Below are positions 1 through 8,745 of a stretch of DNA of 59,797 nt, piece by piece (positions within the stretch are counted from its first letter, which is position 1; every line of letters begins with the position of its first letter). Where the stretch lies: contig JBKCTV010000002.1 in assembly GCA_046318595.1 (NCBI GenBank), forward strand, positions 1 through 59,797, read 5' to 3'. This DNA comes from DAITMV01 sp046318595. Its GTDB lineage: Bacteria > Pseudomonadota > Gammaproteobacteria > Burkholderiales > Burkholderiaceae_B. The translations under genes and the position numbers were made by a program. The notes below the pieces were generated by a model. The model saw only the letters and a program-made list of their open reading frames with translations. It did no database searches and was not told the origin of the DNA.

Positions 1-99
1 CGTCGGTTGGCATTCGGGCGACTCAGCAAAATCTCTCAGGTTTTGCGTATTATGCCAGCGATTCCTGAGAGTTTTAGGGGACGGAAAATTGACGGTTAG
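1..99 (+). CDS. 3' end of an unidentified gene entering from the left edge
   Basis: A frame is open from the first base to a TAG at 97-99 (32 codons, basic, ending RKIDG). A hairpin followed by a T run lies three bases after the stop, which is what a gene end would show. The product is not recognisable from so short a piece. Its convergent position against a decayed RHS gene would fit the end of a transposase, but no motif supports this. It could also be chance. Confidence 0.22.
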   Translation, partial: RRLAFGRLSKISQVLRIMPAIPESFRGRKIDG

Positions 100-101
100 C
101 C

Positions 102-128
102 AACCCCTATAAGGATTTCAGGGGTTTT
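102..128 (+). terminator. candidate intrinsic terminator
   Basis: AACCCCT (102-108) pairs with AGGGGTT (120-126) across an 11-base loop and runs into TTTT on the plus strand. It follows the TAG at 97-99. The minus strand has no T run after the stem, so it would not terminate the RHS gene. A second inverted repeat, CTCTCAGG (33-40) and CCTGAGAG (64-71), lies just upstream inside the open frame. Confidence 0.35.
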
Positions 129-451
129 GCAGGGACGACTACATATACCCAAAAGCCGCACTTTGCGCCCCATTGGCAAACTTTCCTCCCGTTGCAACCG
201 AAACCGTCCCGCCGGTTACGACGGCCGCAGCCGCCTGTACAGGAAACCCATACGGTTTAGTTTCAATGGTCACATACTTGGCAGCCACAACCGAAACAGC
301 GCCTTGCCCGCACTTGCCATGAGAGAGTGCGGCGTTGACACACCCGGCTACTGCATGCGCTGCATAGCGGCCATAAATGTTTCCGTCTGGTATTTGCCCA
401 GCAACGGCATACATGGCAGCCGATAGCCCAGCCTTCAGGCTGCTATTAAAT

Positions 452-457
452 TCTCTC
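452..457 (-). repeat. (GA)3 tract at a frame break in the RHS gene
   Basis: The coding strand reads GGA GAG AAT TTA up to the stop at 435. Removing one GA unit gives GGA GAA TTT AAT AGC AGC CTG AAG, which reads straight into the conserved RHS continuation (SLKAGLSAAMYAVAG). The break is therefore explained by one extra dinucleotide. Confidence 0.6.
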
Positions 458-1564
458 CGCTGAGTTGACCAAAGATCGTGCCGCCAATAAAAGCAGTTGT
501 GACGTTGGTTGCAAAAGCACTCAAACTAAACGCGCTGGCCAGCGGGCCTGTTAGCAGTCCTGCTGTGTAGTAACTGATAAAACCAATCGCCACCGGTTTA
601 ACGACGCGATCTCTCAACTTGGTGAACCAACTGAACCCCGTCGGATCGGTCGCGTTCATCGGGTTGTTGATCACGTACGCATAGCGGTTGTAGCTCTGCA
701 GGTTGTCGGCCGCTTGAATGATTGGATCGGCTGACAGGAACTTGCCGATGGCCGGGTCGTAGATGCGCCCGTTCATGTGGATCAGCCCCAGCTCGTCGAG
801 CTGCTCGTGCCCGGTATAGCCCCGGTCGTTGTTGACCGAGCGCAGCAGGTTGCTGGGGTCGGCCTGGCCGGTGATGTTGCGTCGCTTGCCGAATGGGTCG
901 TGGCTCAACCGCTCGATGACCGCGCCGGTCTTGTCGCTCACGGCCACGACCGTGCCCTGCGGGTCGGTGTGCCAGTAGCGCTGGCTGGTGATCTTGCTTT
1001 GTGTGGCGCCATCGGTCGTGCTGATGAGCACGATGCTGCCCATGACGTAGTGGCGATGCTCGATGCTGCCGTCTTCCTTAATCTCGCGCTCGTAGGACAG
1101 TCCGCCGCTTTGGTCTGGATGCAGCGTATAGACCGTGCGGGTTTTGACGGCAGCGTTGACGATTCGGGCAAACGTTTGCTTGACGCGGCCGTAGCCGCTG
1201 TCGTACAGGAAGGCGGCGCTGGCGCCCGCACCGGCTCCGCTGCCGGTGGTGGCGATGCTTCGCGGCATGTTGAAGCTGGTCCAGGTGTGCACGCGGTTCT
1301 TGGTCGTATCGCTGACCACTGTCAGGTTGCCATTGACGTCGTAGCTGTAGCGCGGGTTGGTGAAGAACCCGTCCCGGCCGCTGGGGGTGACGGTCGTGCC
1401 GTTGACTTGCACGACCGCGTGCGGTCGGCTACTGCCGGCCCCGCTGGGGTTGTACTGATAAGCCCCCACCTCGGTCTGGTTCAGGATGTTGCCCAGCGCG
1501 TTGTAGCTCCAGGCCACCGTTCGGTTCACACCCGCCGCGTTGGTGTTGAAGCTCGTCAGCCGGT

Positions 1565-3295
1565 TCAGGTTGTCGTACAAAAAGGTTTCGGAGACGGCCT
1601 TGTTGTTGTCGCGCCGCGCCGCGCCGTGACGTTGCCCGCCGAGTCGTACCAGTAGTAGTGGTTGACGACGCTGTTGCCGGCGCCCGCCCAGACGATGTCG
1701 GGCCGGCCGGTGTCGGCCGAGTAATTGCGCAGGGTTTGGATGCCGTTGCCGAACTGGTAGACGGTGACGTGGCCCAGCGGGTCGGCGCCCAGGAACTGCC
1801 ACAGCGTCTGTGCCGTGTTGCCGCCGCTTGCGGCCAGGCTGACTTTGTTCAGCCCACCGACACTGTTGTAGGTGTGGTTAACTTTGACGCCAGTCGGCCA
1901 GGTCTGGCTACTGATGCGACCGTTGGCATCGTAAGTGACGGTCTGCGTATAGGCCGCCGGGCGGTCGAGCCAGGTGTCGGTGCGGGTGGGTCGGCCGAGG
2001 TTGTCGAACATGAGTCTGCGTTTGTAGCCGCTGTCGGTGCTGGTTTCGCACAGTTGGCCGATGCCCTTGGCGCAGGCCGTGCCATCGGCGTATTTATCGT
2101 AGCTCCAGGTGGCGGTTTGCGTGGGCTGGGTTTTTTGGGTCAGCCGCCCCAGCACGTCGTAGGTGTTGGTCGTGACTTGGCCTTTGGCGTCGGTCTGCGT
2201 GAGCAGTTCGCCGAGCGCATCGACGGTTTTGAGCAGATTGTCGAACGCGTCGTATTGGTAGGCGAGCTGATTTCCCTGCGCATCCGTGACTCGGGCCAGT
2301 CGTCCGAGCGGGTCTTTTTCTTCGATGCGTTTCTGGCCCAGCGGGTTGGTGGTGGTCGTGGTGCGGCCGTTGTAGGCGATGCTGCTGATAGCCTTGCCGC
2401 CTGGGGCGGTTTTGTCGTCGCGCTGCGTTTGGATGAGGCGGCCAATGGCATCGTAGGCGCGGGTGGTCGCGTAGCGAACGCTGCTGGTGTTGTCGGAAAA
2501 CACCGGCTCGGTGGTTTTGGCGAGTTGGCCGAAGCGGTCATAGCTGCGCTCGGCAATGATCTGTAGGTGGGCATAATGTTCGGACGTTTGCTCGCTGCGA
2601 ATCAGGCGGCCGAGTACATCGTAGGTTTCTTTGGTCATCGGACCGTTGCTGACGCCGGCGCTGTTTTGTTGAATGCTGCTGAGCTGATACCCGGCGAGGT
2701 GTGGTGTGCCATTGCTGCACTGGACCTGGCCGGCTGCAAACACGCCGGTGGCACCAAAGCGCTGGCCGCAGTAGGCGTATTGCCAGACGGTCCTGTTCCC
2801 GTCGGCTCGCACTTCCAGCGTTTTGCGTCCCAGGCTGTCGTACTGCCAGGTGGTGGTCAAGCCGTTGGGGCCGGTCAAGCTCGTAGGCTGGCCGGTACGC
2901 GGATCGAAGCTGCGCGACTCGGTCTGCCCCAGCGCATTTTTAGCGTTGGTGGGAAACTGTCCGGCGATTGGGTTGGCGGTGGTGGCTGCAAAGCTGACGG
3001 TGCTGGTGCGCGCCGTAAAGAGGGCTGCGCCGCTGGCGCCCGGGCAGTTTTTGACGGTAGTGGAAACTTTGTTGCCATAGGCGTCGTAGCGGTATTCGGT
3101 GCGCACGCACAGCGCCGGGTTGTCAGGTTCGACGATCTCGGCCATCAGCAGCCCGGAGGTCGCGTCGTACTCGAAAGCGCTGGCGCGGCTGTAGTTCAGC
3201 ACGTTGGCCGGCGACGTTTGCGCATGGACGTTCGCGCTTAATAAAAACAGTAAAACCAGCGCGGCGCTCAGGGCAAGGTACAGCCGTTTGCACAA
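1565..3295 (-). pseudogene. secreted RHS/YD-repeat protein, N-terminal part
   Basis: The first frame of a roughly 1050-residue RHS protein gives 576 residues before the frame is lost. Residues 1-26 form a signal peptide with a hydrophobic core and a cut after VHA. The rest is a run of YD repeats (TYDVLGRL, AYDAIGRL, KDPLGRL, MFDNLGRP), the shell-building unit of RHS and TcC-type proteins. The only in-frame start is TTG at 3293-3295; an ATG at 3306-3308 is one base out of frame across a TTTT run, so the 5' end may also be altered. It lies 85 bp after the SpvB-like gene on the same strand. In related systems the SpvB and RHS parts are often adjacent or fused, so the two were probably co-expressed. 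The family exports or encapsulates polymorphic toxins; no role can be inferred here without an intact tip. Confidence 0.82.
1610..1624 (-). repeat. pentanucleotide tract (three units) at a frame break in the RHS gene
   Basis: Three tandem CGCGC units on the plus strand (GCGCG on the coding strand). With three copies the upstream frame runs into ARRGATTTR and stops at 1565. With two copies it reads NVTARRDNNKAVSETFLYD, joining the upstream and downstream RHS frames without loss of a residue. One unit of slippage is therefore enough to switch the gene. Confidence 0.75.
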
Positions 3296-3380
3296 AAGTC
3301 GTAGGCATACCGGAGTCGATTACATTCCATGGCTCGCAAGAAAAGCGTTAGGTTCGATGGCGCGTGTAGTCATCTTCTGC

Positions 3381-6300
3381 TCATGGCCCGCTGACTTGCT
3401 TGGCCTTGGGCGCCGTGCCAACTGCAGCCGGTAATAAGGTGCCCGGGACACTGGCGTTGACCGTGCTGCGCGTCAGGCGCCCCAGGATCCAGGTTGATGG
3501 GTTGTTGGTGTATACGCTGCTGGTTATTTTTTTGTACCCCTGGTAGACGCCATTCGCATCGACGTTTTGCACTTGAAGGTCGGTAACGTTCCCATAGTCA
3601 TCGATACCGGGCATGTACGTTTGCGTTCCATTCAGAAAGGTGCCGTTCAAATCCCAACTTTTATCGGCTTTGAAGGGGCTGACTGTTTGGTAGCGTTTTC
3701 CTGGGCCTAGGCTACGCTGTGCGTCTCTGCTGTTGTTCGTGAAGCTTCTGAAGTCATATTCGACGTTGGTGCTGGACAGGATTTGCCCGTTGCTCAGTTT
3801 GACGGTTTGACCAGCAAGCGCCCCGATTAAGGGAAAGTCTTGTCGGTAATCGGTACGCGTCACGATGCCCGTGTTGTTGTCGGTGGTGTATTGCGTAGCG
3901 AAGCCGAGCAATCCGCGCCCGCTGCTGCGCTCGACCTTCAGGTTGTCGTACCAGTAAGTGGTGACGCGCTGTCCACCCAGTCCATCGCTGGAATTAAGAT
4001 TCCAGACGACATACAACGGAAACTGCACGCCAACGATTTCGCCCGCGCCGCTATCGACTTTGGTGTAAGCGCCTTGCGCTATCGACTTGTAACCGATGCT
4101 CGTCGACGTTCCGGTGCCAGGCACCGACACTTGCGTGATGGTTCGCTGAACTTTTGGGCCCAGGCGGGTAATGTAATGGTTGAATGGGTCGTTAAACGTG
4201 TGATACACCAAGCGGCCTTCACCGAACAAGTCGGCCATTTTCCAGCCCCGCGCACCGACGCCATGGCCCATCCAGTCGAAGTTTTCGACGGTGCCGTCGG
4301 GGTTGAAACGCGAAGCAAAGTGATGGCCATCCAGTCCGTGCGTGTAGTAGAGCTGCCGCCCTTCGCCGAATAGATCGACGAGGTCCCAACTGCTGTCAGC
4401 CTCGCCGTGGCCATCGATCACGTAATTGTCGAGGGTGCCGTCCGGGTTGAGCTGCGCGATGTAGTGCGTAGTGCCGTAGCGGTTGTAGTATTGCATGCGC
4501 CCATTGCCCAGCATGTCGGCCATGCGCCAATTGCCGTCCAGACCGCCAGGTGTGGATGCCCACTGCCATTCTTGCTTGCTGCCGTCTTCGTTCAAACGCG
4601 TGGCGTAATGCTTGCCGCGTCGGTCGGTCGTATAAAACGCTTTGCGGCCATCGCCAAACAGATCGACCAGTTGCCAGGCATAGCCTTCAAAGGCGAAGGA
4701 GCCCGTCCACTGCCAACTCTGCGCGCTACCGTCGGCATTGAAACGCGTTGCATAATGGTTGTTGGCGGTACGGGTGTAATAGACCGGCCGGCCATCGCCG
4801 AACAGGTCGACCAATTGCCAGCCGTCGTTGCCTGCGTCATGCACGTTTTGTGTCCAGATGAAGGTCTGCACTGAACAGTCGGGCCGGAAGCGCACGCCAT
4901 AATGCACAAAGCCGCGGAAGGGTCGGGTATACACCACCGGCCAGCCGTCGCCGAACAGATCGGCGACTTCCCAATTTTCGTTGTCGGTGCCAGGCCATTT
5001 GGACACGTTGTAGTATGGGCTAGTAATAATGTTTCCGTTATCGCCCGTGGTTTCGTAATAAGGATTGCCAAACTCATCACGGCCCAGCGGATCTTGTTTG
5101 GTGTCATAGTTGTTCCATGTGCAGGAGCGCGCTTGCGCTTCGCCGGGTACTAACTGGTTGATCCAGTGAATTCGGTTATGGTCGTTGTCATAATAGGTGG
5201 ACTTGCCATCACCGAAGAGGTTGATCATGCGAGCCTTGCCCTTGGTGTAAGGCGTAAAGCCTGCTCCGCCGGTCCAGTTCCAGCTATCGGCAGCACTGCC
5301 GTCGTCGCGAAACTTGCTAACGAAATGCTGGCCGTCGCTGCTATGGGTGTGATACTCGGCACGGCCATCGCCGAAGACCTCGGCCAATTGCCAGCCGCCA
5401 TCGGCTGCGCCGTGTCCGCCGCCGGGCGTATGCGACACGGCGGTCATACGCTCGGCGCGGGTGTTCTGCTCGCTCCAGGTGAATTGCAAAGGTGGCAGGC
5501 AATCGGCGGCAGACGCCGCGCAGCTTTGAATTGACGTGATTTTAGAGTCGCGCGACGCCGCTTCGGTGGCCATGTAAGCGATTTTGTAATTGCGCACCAG
5601 CGCGCCGTTCTGGTAGGTTTGCACGGCATTCATGCGCAGGCCCTGCTGGATGAGTGAGCCCAGCATATAACGCCTGGCGATTTCCGGACGCTGTTCGTAG
5701 CTGAAAGCGACGACATTGAAAGGCGCACGGCCCGTATTGAGATGCCCGGTGTAGAGCACCTTGATCGGGTAGATTTCGCCCAGGGGAGCGTTTTTGTAAT
5801 ACTGCCAGTCGATGTAGTTGCTTTGCCGATCACGGATGCGGCTCTGCATCCAAATGATTGGCACGGCGCTGTTGGACGCCTCCAATCGAGAGTCGGTGGT
5901 GGCGCCGTAATCGATGATTTGCCCGCTTTTGGTCCAGACCGTGAACGATAGTGGCGCGCCGCCCTGGCTGCCGTTGGCCACCACTTTGACGAACGTATCG
6001 ATTTCAGTGCGGTATTCGCTGCCGGGCGCGCCGTAGCTGCCAGCCACCACGACCAAGCGCTGACCATCCAGGCAAAATCGGTCGTTGGCATTGTTATTGA
6101 CGGTGCCGCGTACGCCATCTTGCGCCAGCGTGCGCGGGCAACGCGTAATCCCCGACACGCCTGCAAGGGACCAGCGCCAGCCCAGGTAAGTATTTTCGCC
6201 CTGACTGTTATAGGTCAAGCCCACGGTCGGCTGCAGGCCGCCGGCACCGGGCGGCAAGTCGAGCGGAACACTGTAGACTGCGGCGCCGCTCGGACTGACG

Positions 6301-6410
6301 TCCACGTTGCCCGCCGTGAACATTTGCTGAGCCTGCGCCGTTTGTAACGTGTTTAGACATAGCACGAACAAGAAAGACAAAACCCTAGAAAAAAGCGCAG
6401 GAGACAGCAT
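3381..6410 (-). CDS. secreted SpvB/TcdB-like protein with internal LFGDGR repeats
   Basis: 1009 residues with a signal peptide (about 1-27, cut after AQA). Residues 30-310 match the SpvB N-terminal domain of Tc toxin B subunits and Salmonella SpvB (VYSVPLDLPPGAGGLQP, LTYNSQGENTYLGWRWSL). Residues 340-750 hold eight repeats built on W-x-x-(V/A)-D-L-F-G-D-G-R, of a beta-propeller kind like VCBS/FG-GAP. From about 760 to the end is a TcdB-middle-like region (LLGFATQYTTDNNTG). There is no ADP-ribosyltransferase domain, so the Salmonella toxin activity is not expected. A ribosome binding site (AAGGA, six bases from ATG) and a perfect -35 promoter precede it, and the gene is intact, unlike its RHS neighbour. 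Likely a secreted shell or adhesin component; the exact role is unknown. Confidence 0.85.
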   Translation of the reverse strand: MLSPALFSRVLSFLFVLCLNTLQTAQAQQMFTAGNVDVSPSGAAVYSVPLDLPPGAGGLQPTVGLTYNSQGENTYLGWRWSLAGVSGITRCPRTLAQDGVRGTVNNNANDRFCLDGQRLVVVAGSYGAPGSEYRTEIDTFVKVVANGSQGGAPLSFTVWTKSGQIIDYGATTDSRLEASNSAVPIIWMQSRIRDRQSNYIDWQYYKNAPLGEIYPIKVLYTGHLNTGRAPFNVVAFSYEQRPEIARRYMLGSLIQQGLRMNAVQTYQNGALVRNYKIAYMATEAASRDSKITSIQSCAASAADCLPPLQFTWSEQNTRAERMTAVSHTPGGGHGAADGGWQLAEVFGDGRAEYHTHSSDGQHFVSKFRDDGSAADSWNWTGGAGFTPYTKGKARMINLFGDGKSTYYDNDHNRIHWINQLVPGEAQARSCTWNNYDTKQDPLGRDEFGNPYYETTGDNGNIITSPYYNVSKWPGTDNENWEVADLFGDGWPVVYTRPFRGFVHYGVRFRPDCSVQTFIWTQNVHDAGNDGWQLVDLFGDGRPVYYTRTANNHYATRFNADGSAQSWQWTGSFAFEGYAWQLVDLFGDGRKAFYTTDRRGKHYATRLNEDGSKQEWQWASTPGGLDGNWRMADMLGNGRMQYYNRYGTTHYIAQLNPDGTLDNYVIDGHGEADSSWDLVDLFGEGRQLYYTHGLDGHHFASRFNPDGTVENFDWMGHGVGARGWKMADLFGEGRLVYHTFNDPFNHYITRLGPKVQRTITQVSVPGTGTSTSIGYKSIAQGAYTKVDSGAGEIVGVQFPLYVVWNLNSSDGLGGQRVTTYWYDNLKVERSSGRGLLGFATQYTTDNNTGIVTRTDYRQDFPLIGALAGQTVKLSNGQILSSTNVEYDFRSFTNNSRDAQRSLGPGKRYQTVSPFKADKSWDLNGTFLNGTQTYMPGIDDYGNVTDLQVQNVDANGVYQGYKKITSSVYTNNPSTWILGRLTRSTVNASVPGTLLPAAVGTAPKAKQVSGP
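4161..5393 (-). repeat. eight-copy protein repeat (WxLVDLFGDGR) in the SpvB-like gene
   Basis: Residues 340-750 contain eight units spaced mostly 45-60 residues apart. Their anchors are WQLAEVFGDGR, RMINLFGDGK, WEVADLFGDGW, WQLVDLFGDGR (twice), WRMADMLGNGR, WDLVDLFGEGR and WKMADLFGEGR, most followed by YYT, HY(A/I)TRxNxDGS and a WxWTG-like strand. The D-x-D/G spacing suggests calcium-binding propeller blades (inference). The third inter-anchor region is longer, with an insertion rich in G, N and Y. Confidence 0.8.
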
Positions 6411-6454
6411 GAAGAATCCTTGAAGGTTATCATTTTGGAATGAGATTGGCGCGC

Positions 6455-6484
6455 AGTTTAGGGCAGTACTGCTGAGCTTGTCAA
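6455..6484 (-). promoter_or_regulatory. sigma-70 promoter of the SpvB-like gene
   Basis: On the minus strand a perfect TTGACA (6479-6484) is followed after 18 bases by TAAACT (6455-6460). This leaves a leader of about 40 bases to the ATG at 6410, with AAGGA as ribosome binding site. Confidence 0.55.
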
Positions 6485-6568
6485 CGAAATATTTTTTGAG
6501 AAAAGTTGTTATAAATCATTGGCTTGAAGGTGTCACTCGACATAGTTAGACACATTCAGCAAGAGTGA

Positions 6569-6790
6569 TCACTCGCTTTGGTTACCAATCGTGCCCATGT
6601 ATAGTCCTCGGGCCAGCCATTGCGTCGATAGTTGCACGGTATGCTTGAAGCTCAGCTCGCCGGCAATGGCAAGCTGCTTGCGCCATCAGCAGTCGAATCA
6701 CCTTGTAGGCCAGGAGACGCGCCGACTGGACGCGGGTAGATTTCGAGTCGTACCAAGAAATCTGTCCTCCAGTACAAACGCCTGATGTTT
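6569..6790 (-). pseudogene. remnant of an IS4-like transposase (C-terminal end)
   Basis: This lies in the 436-base stretch between the SpvB-like gene and feoB. One minus-strand frame reads ARLLAYKVIRLLMAQAAC (near 6670-6725), like the LLAYNLVRxLMxxAA helix near the end of IS4-family DDE transposases. The next frame continues as GELSFKHTVQLSTQWLARGL and stops at 6569-6571, like the family's R-x-LSFK-x-x-xQ ending. At least one frameshift separates the two and the catalytic residues are absent, so this is a dead fragment. I did not find terminal inverted repeats. Confidence 0.55.
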
Positions 6791-6810
6791 GCAAACGGGG
6801 GCGTTTTTGT
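6776..6810 (+). terminator. candidate intrinsic terminator left of feoB
   Basis: AAACGCC (6776-6782) pairs with GGCGTTT (6800-6806) across a 17-base loop and runs into TTTTTGTTT on the plus strand. On the minus strand, the direction of feoB, the stem lacks a T run. No intact plus-strand gene precedes it, so it may be a leftover of the inserted element. Confidence 0.35.
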
Positions 6811-6846
6811 TTCGGAGTGTTTAGCCGCAGCAGGTATGCCCGACAT

Positions 6847-8745
6847 TTAGCACAGCAAGGCTATGCGGTATGTGGTGAATGCCGCCAGATACGCCAGCCC
6901 GAAGAGATACGCCGCCATGACGAGCGGCATGGTCCAGCCGCCGGTTTCGCGACGGACGGTCGCCAAGGTCGCCAGGCATTGCGGGGCGAACACGAACCAG
7001 GCCAGCAGCGACAGCGCCGTCGGCAGGCTCCAGCTCTGCGCAATCAGAGGCGTCAGCGCCTGAGCCGTGGCGTCGCCAGTGGCTGACAGTGCATACACCG
7101 TTCCGAGCGCGCTAACCGCGACCTCGCGGGCCGCCAGACCGGGAATCAGCGCAATGCTGATTTGCCAGTTGAAGCCGATCGGCGCGAACAGCTTGGCGAG
7201 CTGCGCGCCCAGCATACCAGCGAAGCTGTATTCGATGGCGGGCCGCATGGCCTCTGCGGGTGCCGCCGGAAAGCTCGCCAGGAACCACAGCAGCACGGTC
7301 AGCCCCAGAATGATGCCGCCGACGCGCCGCAGGAAAATCGTTACGCGCTGCCACAGCCCGATCAGAATATTACGCGGCGCGGGCCAGTGGTAGGTCGGCA
7401 GCTCCATCATCAGCGAGCGCACCTGCCGCCCAGCCTGGGTAAACCGTTTCAGAACCCAGGCGACGCCCAAAGCGCCCGCGATACCAGCGATATAGAGCGC
7501 GAACAGCACCAGCCCCTGCAGCTCGAACCAGCCGCCGACGGTACGCTGCGGGATAAAGGCGCCGATCAATAAGGCATACACCGGCAGCCGCGCCGAACAC
7601 GTCATCAAGGGCGCGATCATGATGGTCACCAGCCGGTCTCGCGGGTTGGCGATGGTCCGCGCGGCCATGATGCCGGGAATGGCGCACGCGAAGCTCGACA
7701 GCAAGGGAATGAACGACCGCCCGGACAAGCCCACGCCCCCCATCAGCCGGTCGAGCAGGAAAGCGGCGCGCGGCAGGTAGCCGGACTCTTCGAGAAGCAA
7801 AATAAAAAAGAACAAAATCAGGATTTGCGGCAGAAAAACGAATACGCCGCCGAGCCCGGCGACGATACCGTCGACCAGCAGGCTTTTGAACCAACCCGCT
7901 GGCAGCGCAGCGCTCACGGCGTCGCCAAGCAGCGCGGTCAGCCATTTGATCGCCGTCATCGGCGCCTGTGCCCAGGAAAAAACCGCTTGAAAAATGAGAA
8001 ACAGCAGCACGGTCAAAATCACCGGCCCGACGACTGGATGCAACACCACCCTGTCGATGCGGTCGCTGGCCAGATGCGGGGTCAGGCTGTCGAGCCCGAG
8101 GCGCTGCAATATGCCGCGGACGAGATCGTGGTCGAGCGGCTGGCTGTGCTCGGCGATGTCGTCGGGCTTCACCGGCATTGGTGCCTGCCAGACCTGCGGG
8201 TCATCGAGCAGCGCCCGCAAGGCCGCGTCGCCATCGCTCTGCACGGCAACCGTCGCCACCACCGGTACGCCGAGCTCGCGCGCCAGCGCTGCCGGGTCGA
8301 TGGACAAGCCGCGTTCGCGTGCCAGATCGATCATGTTCAGCGCGACCACGCACGGCATACCCAGACGCTTGACAGCCAGCACCAGACGCAGGTTACGGCG
8401 CAGGTTGGTCGCATCGACCACGCACACGACCAGATCGGGGCGCTTTTCGCCGACCGCGCGGCCGAAGAGGACGTTGCACGTCACGCGCTCGTCGGGCGAA
8501 CGCGGATGCAGGCTATAGACGCCCGGCAGATCGAGGATACCAAGGCTTTTTCCGGCAGGCGTCAGCAGCTTGCCTTCCTTGCGTTCGATGGTGACGCCCG
8601 CGTAGTTGGCCACTTTTTGCTGACCGCCCGTGAGACGATTGAACAAGGCGGTCTTGCCGCAGTTCGGATTGCCGACGAGCGCGACACTGGGGCCGCCGCG
8701 AAACACATGAACGATAGATTCTTTCACGATACAGGCACCACACAT
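6847..8745 (-). CDS. feoB: ferrous iron transporter FeoB
   Basis: Inner-membrane Fe(II) transporter with an N-terminal GTPase: G1 GNPNCGKT (about residue 26), G3 DLPG and G4 NMID. The polytopic core keeps the two Gate motifs (FACAIPGIMAARTI and CSARLPVYALLIGAF) and the later cysteine region APQCLATLATVRRETG. At 632 residues it is shorter than the E. coli protein (773), mostly at the C-terminus, which is common outside the enterics. The ATG at 8745 lies inside feoA; a GTG at 8727, forming GTGA with the feoA stop, is an equally plausible coupled start. Expressed with feoA from the Fur-box promoter. No FeoC gene is adjacent. Confidence 0.96.
   Translation of the reverse strand: MCGACIVKESIVHVFRGGPSVALVGNPNCGKTALFNRLTGGQQKVANYAGVTIERKEGKLLTPAGKSLGILDLPGVYSLHPRSPDERVTCNVLFGRAVGEKRPDLVVCVVDATNLRRNLRLVLAVKRLGMPCVVALNMIDLARERGLSIDPAALARELGVPVVATVAVQSDGDAALRALLDDPQVWQAPMPVKPDDIAEHSQPLDHDLVRGILQRLGLDSLTPHLASDRIDRVVLHPVVGPVILTVLLFLIFQAVFSWAQAPMTAIKWLTALLGDAVSAALPAGWFKSLLVDGIVAGLGGVFVFLPQILILFFFILLLEESGYLPRAAFLLDRLMGGVGLSGRSFIPLLSSFACAIPGIMAARTIANPRDRLVTIMIAPLMTCSARLPVYALLIGAFIPQRTVGGWFELQGLVLFALYIAGIAGALGVAWVLKRFTQAGRQVRSLMMELPTYHWPAPRNILIGLWQRVTIFLRRVGGIILGLTVLLWFLASFPAAPAEAMRPAIEYSFAGMLGAQLAKLFAPIGFNWQISIALIPGLAAREVAVSALGTVYALSATGDATAQALTPLIAQSWSLPTALSLLAWFVFAPQCLATLATVRRETGGWTMPLVMAAYLFGLAYLAAFTTYRIALLC

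Larger units (their letters stand above)
139..1625 (-). pseudogene. RHS/YD-repeat protein, C-terminal part in two further frames
   Basis: This is the downstream half of the gene that begins at 3295. It has YD repeats (near 1290-1560) and then the RHS-associated core, recognisable from RGYTGHEQLDELGLIHMNGR near 770-830 and NNPMNATDPTGF near 645. The frame stops at 435-437. The expected continuation, an alanine/glycine-rich region ending GGKFANGAQSAAFGYM, is in a different frame that takes over near 452-457 and stops at 139-141. The switch falls on GAGAGA (coding strand); two GA units instead of three would keep one frame. The protein ends directly at the conserved AAFGYM signature, where family members normally continue into a variable toxin or effector tip, so no effector domain is present. 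A second frame break, at the CGCGC tract 1610-1624, separates it from the N-terminal part. Decay, phase variation or sequencing error are all possible. Confidence 0.8.

Noticed and set aside
777..2566. Long plus-strand open frames (777-1655 and 1658-2566) opposite the RHS gene
   Set aside because: They are antisense frames of a GC-rich gene and show no family motif; the RHS reading on the minus strand explains the DNA.
5166..6166. Further open frames opposite or out of frame with the SpvB-like gene
   Set aside because: They follow the codon structure of the real gene and encode nothing recognisable.
3381..6410. SpvB-type ADP-ribosyltransferase toxin
   Set aside because: Only the SpvB N-terminal and TcB-like parts are present; there is no mono-ADP-ribosyltransferase domain.
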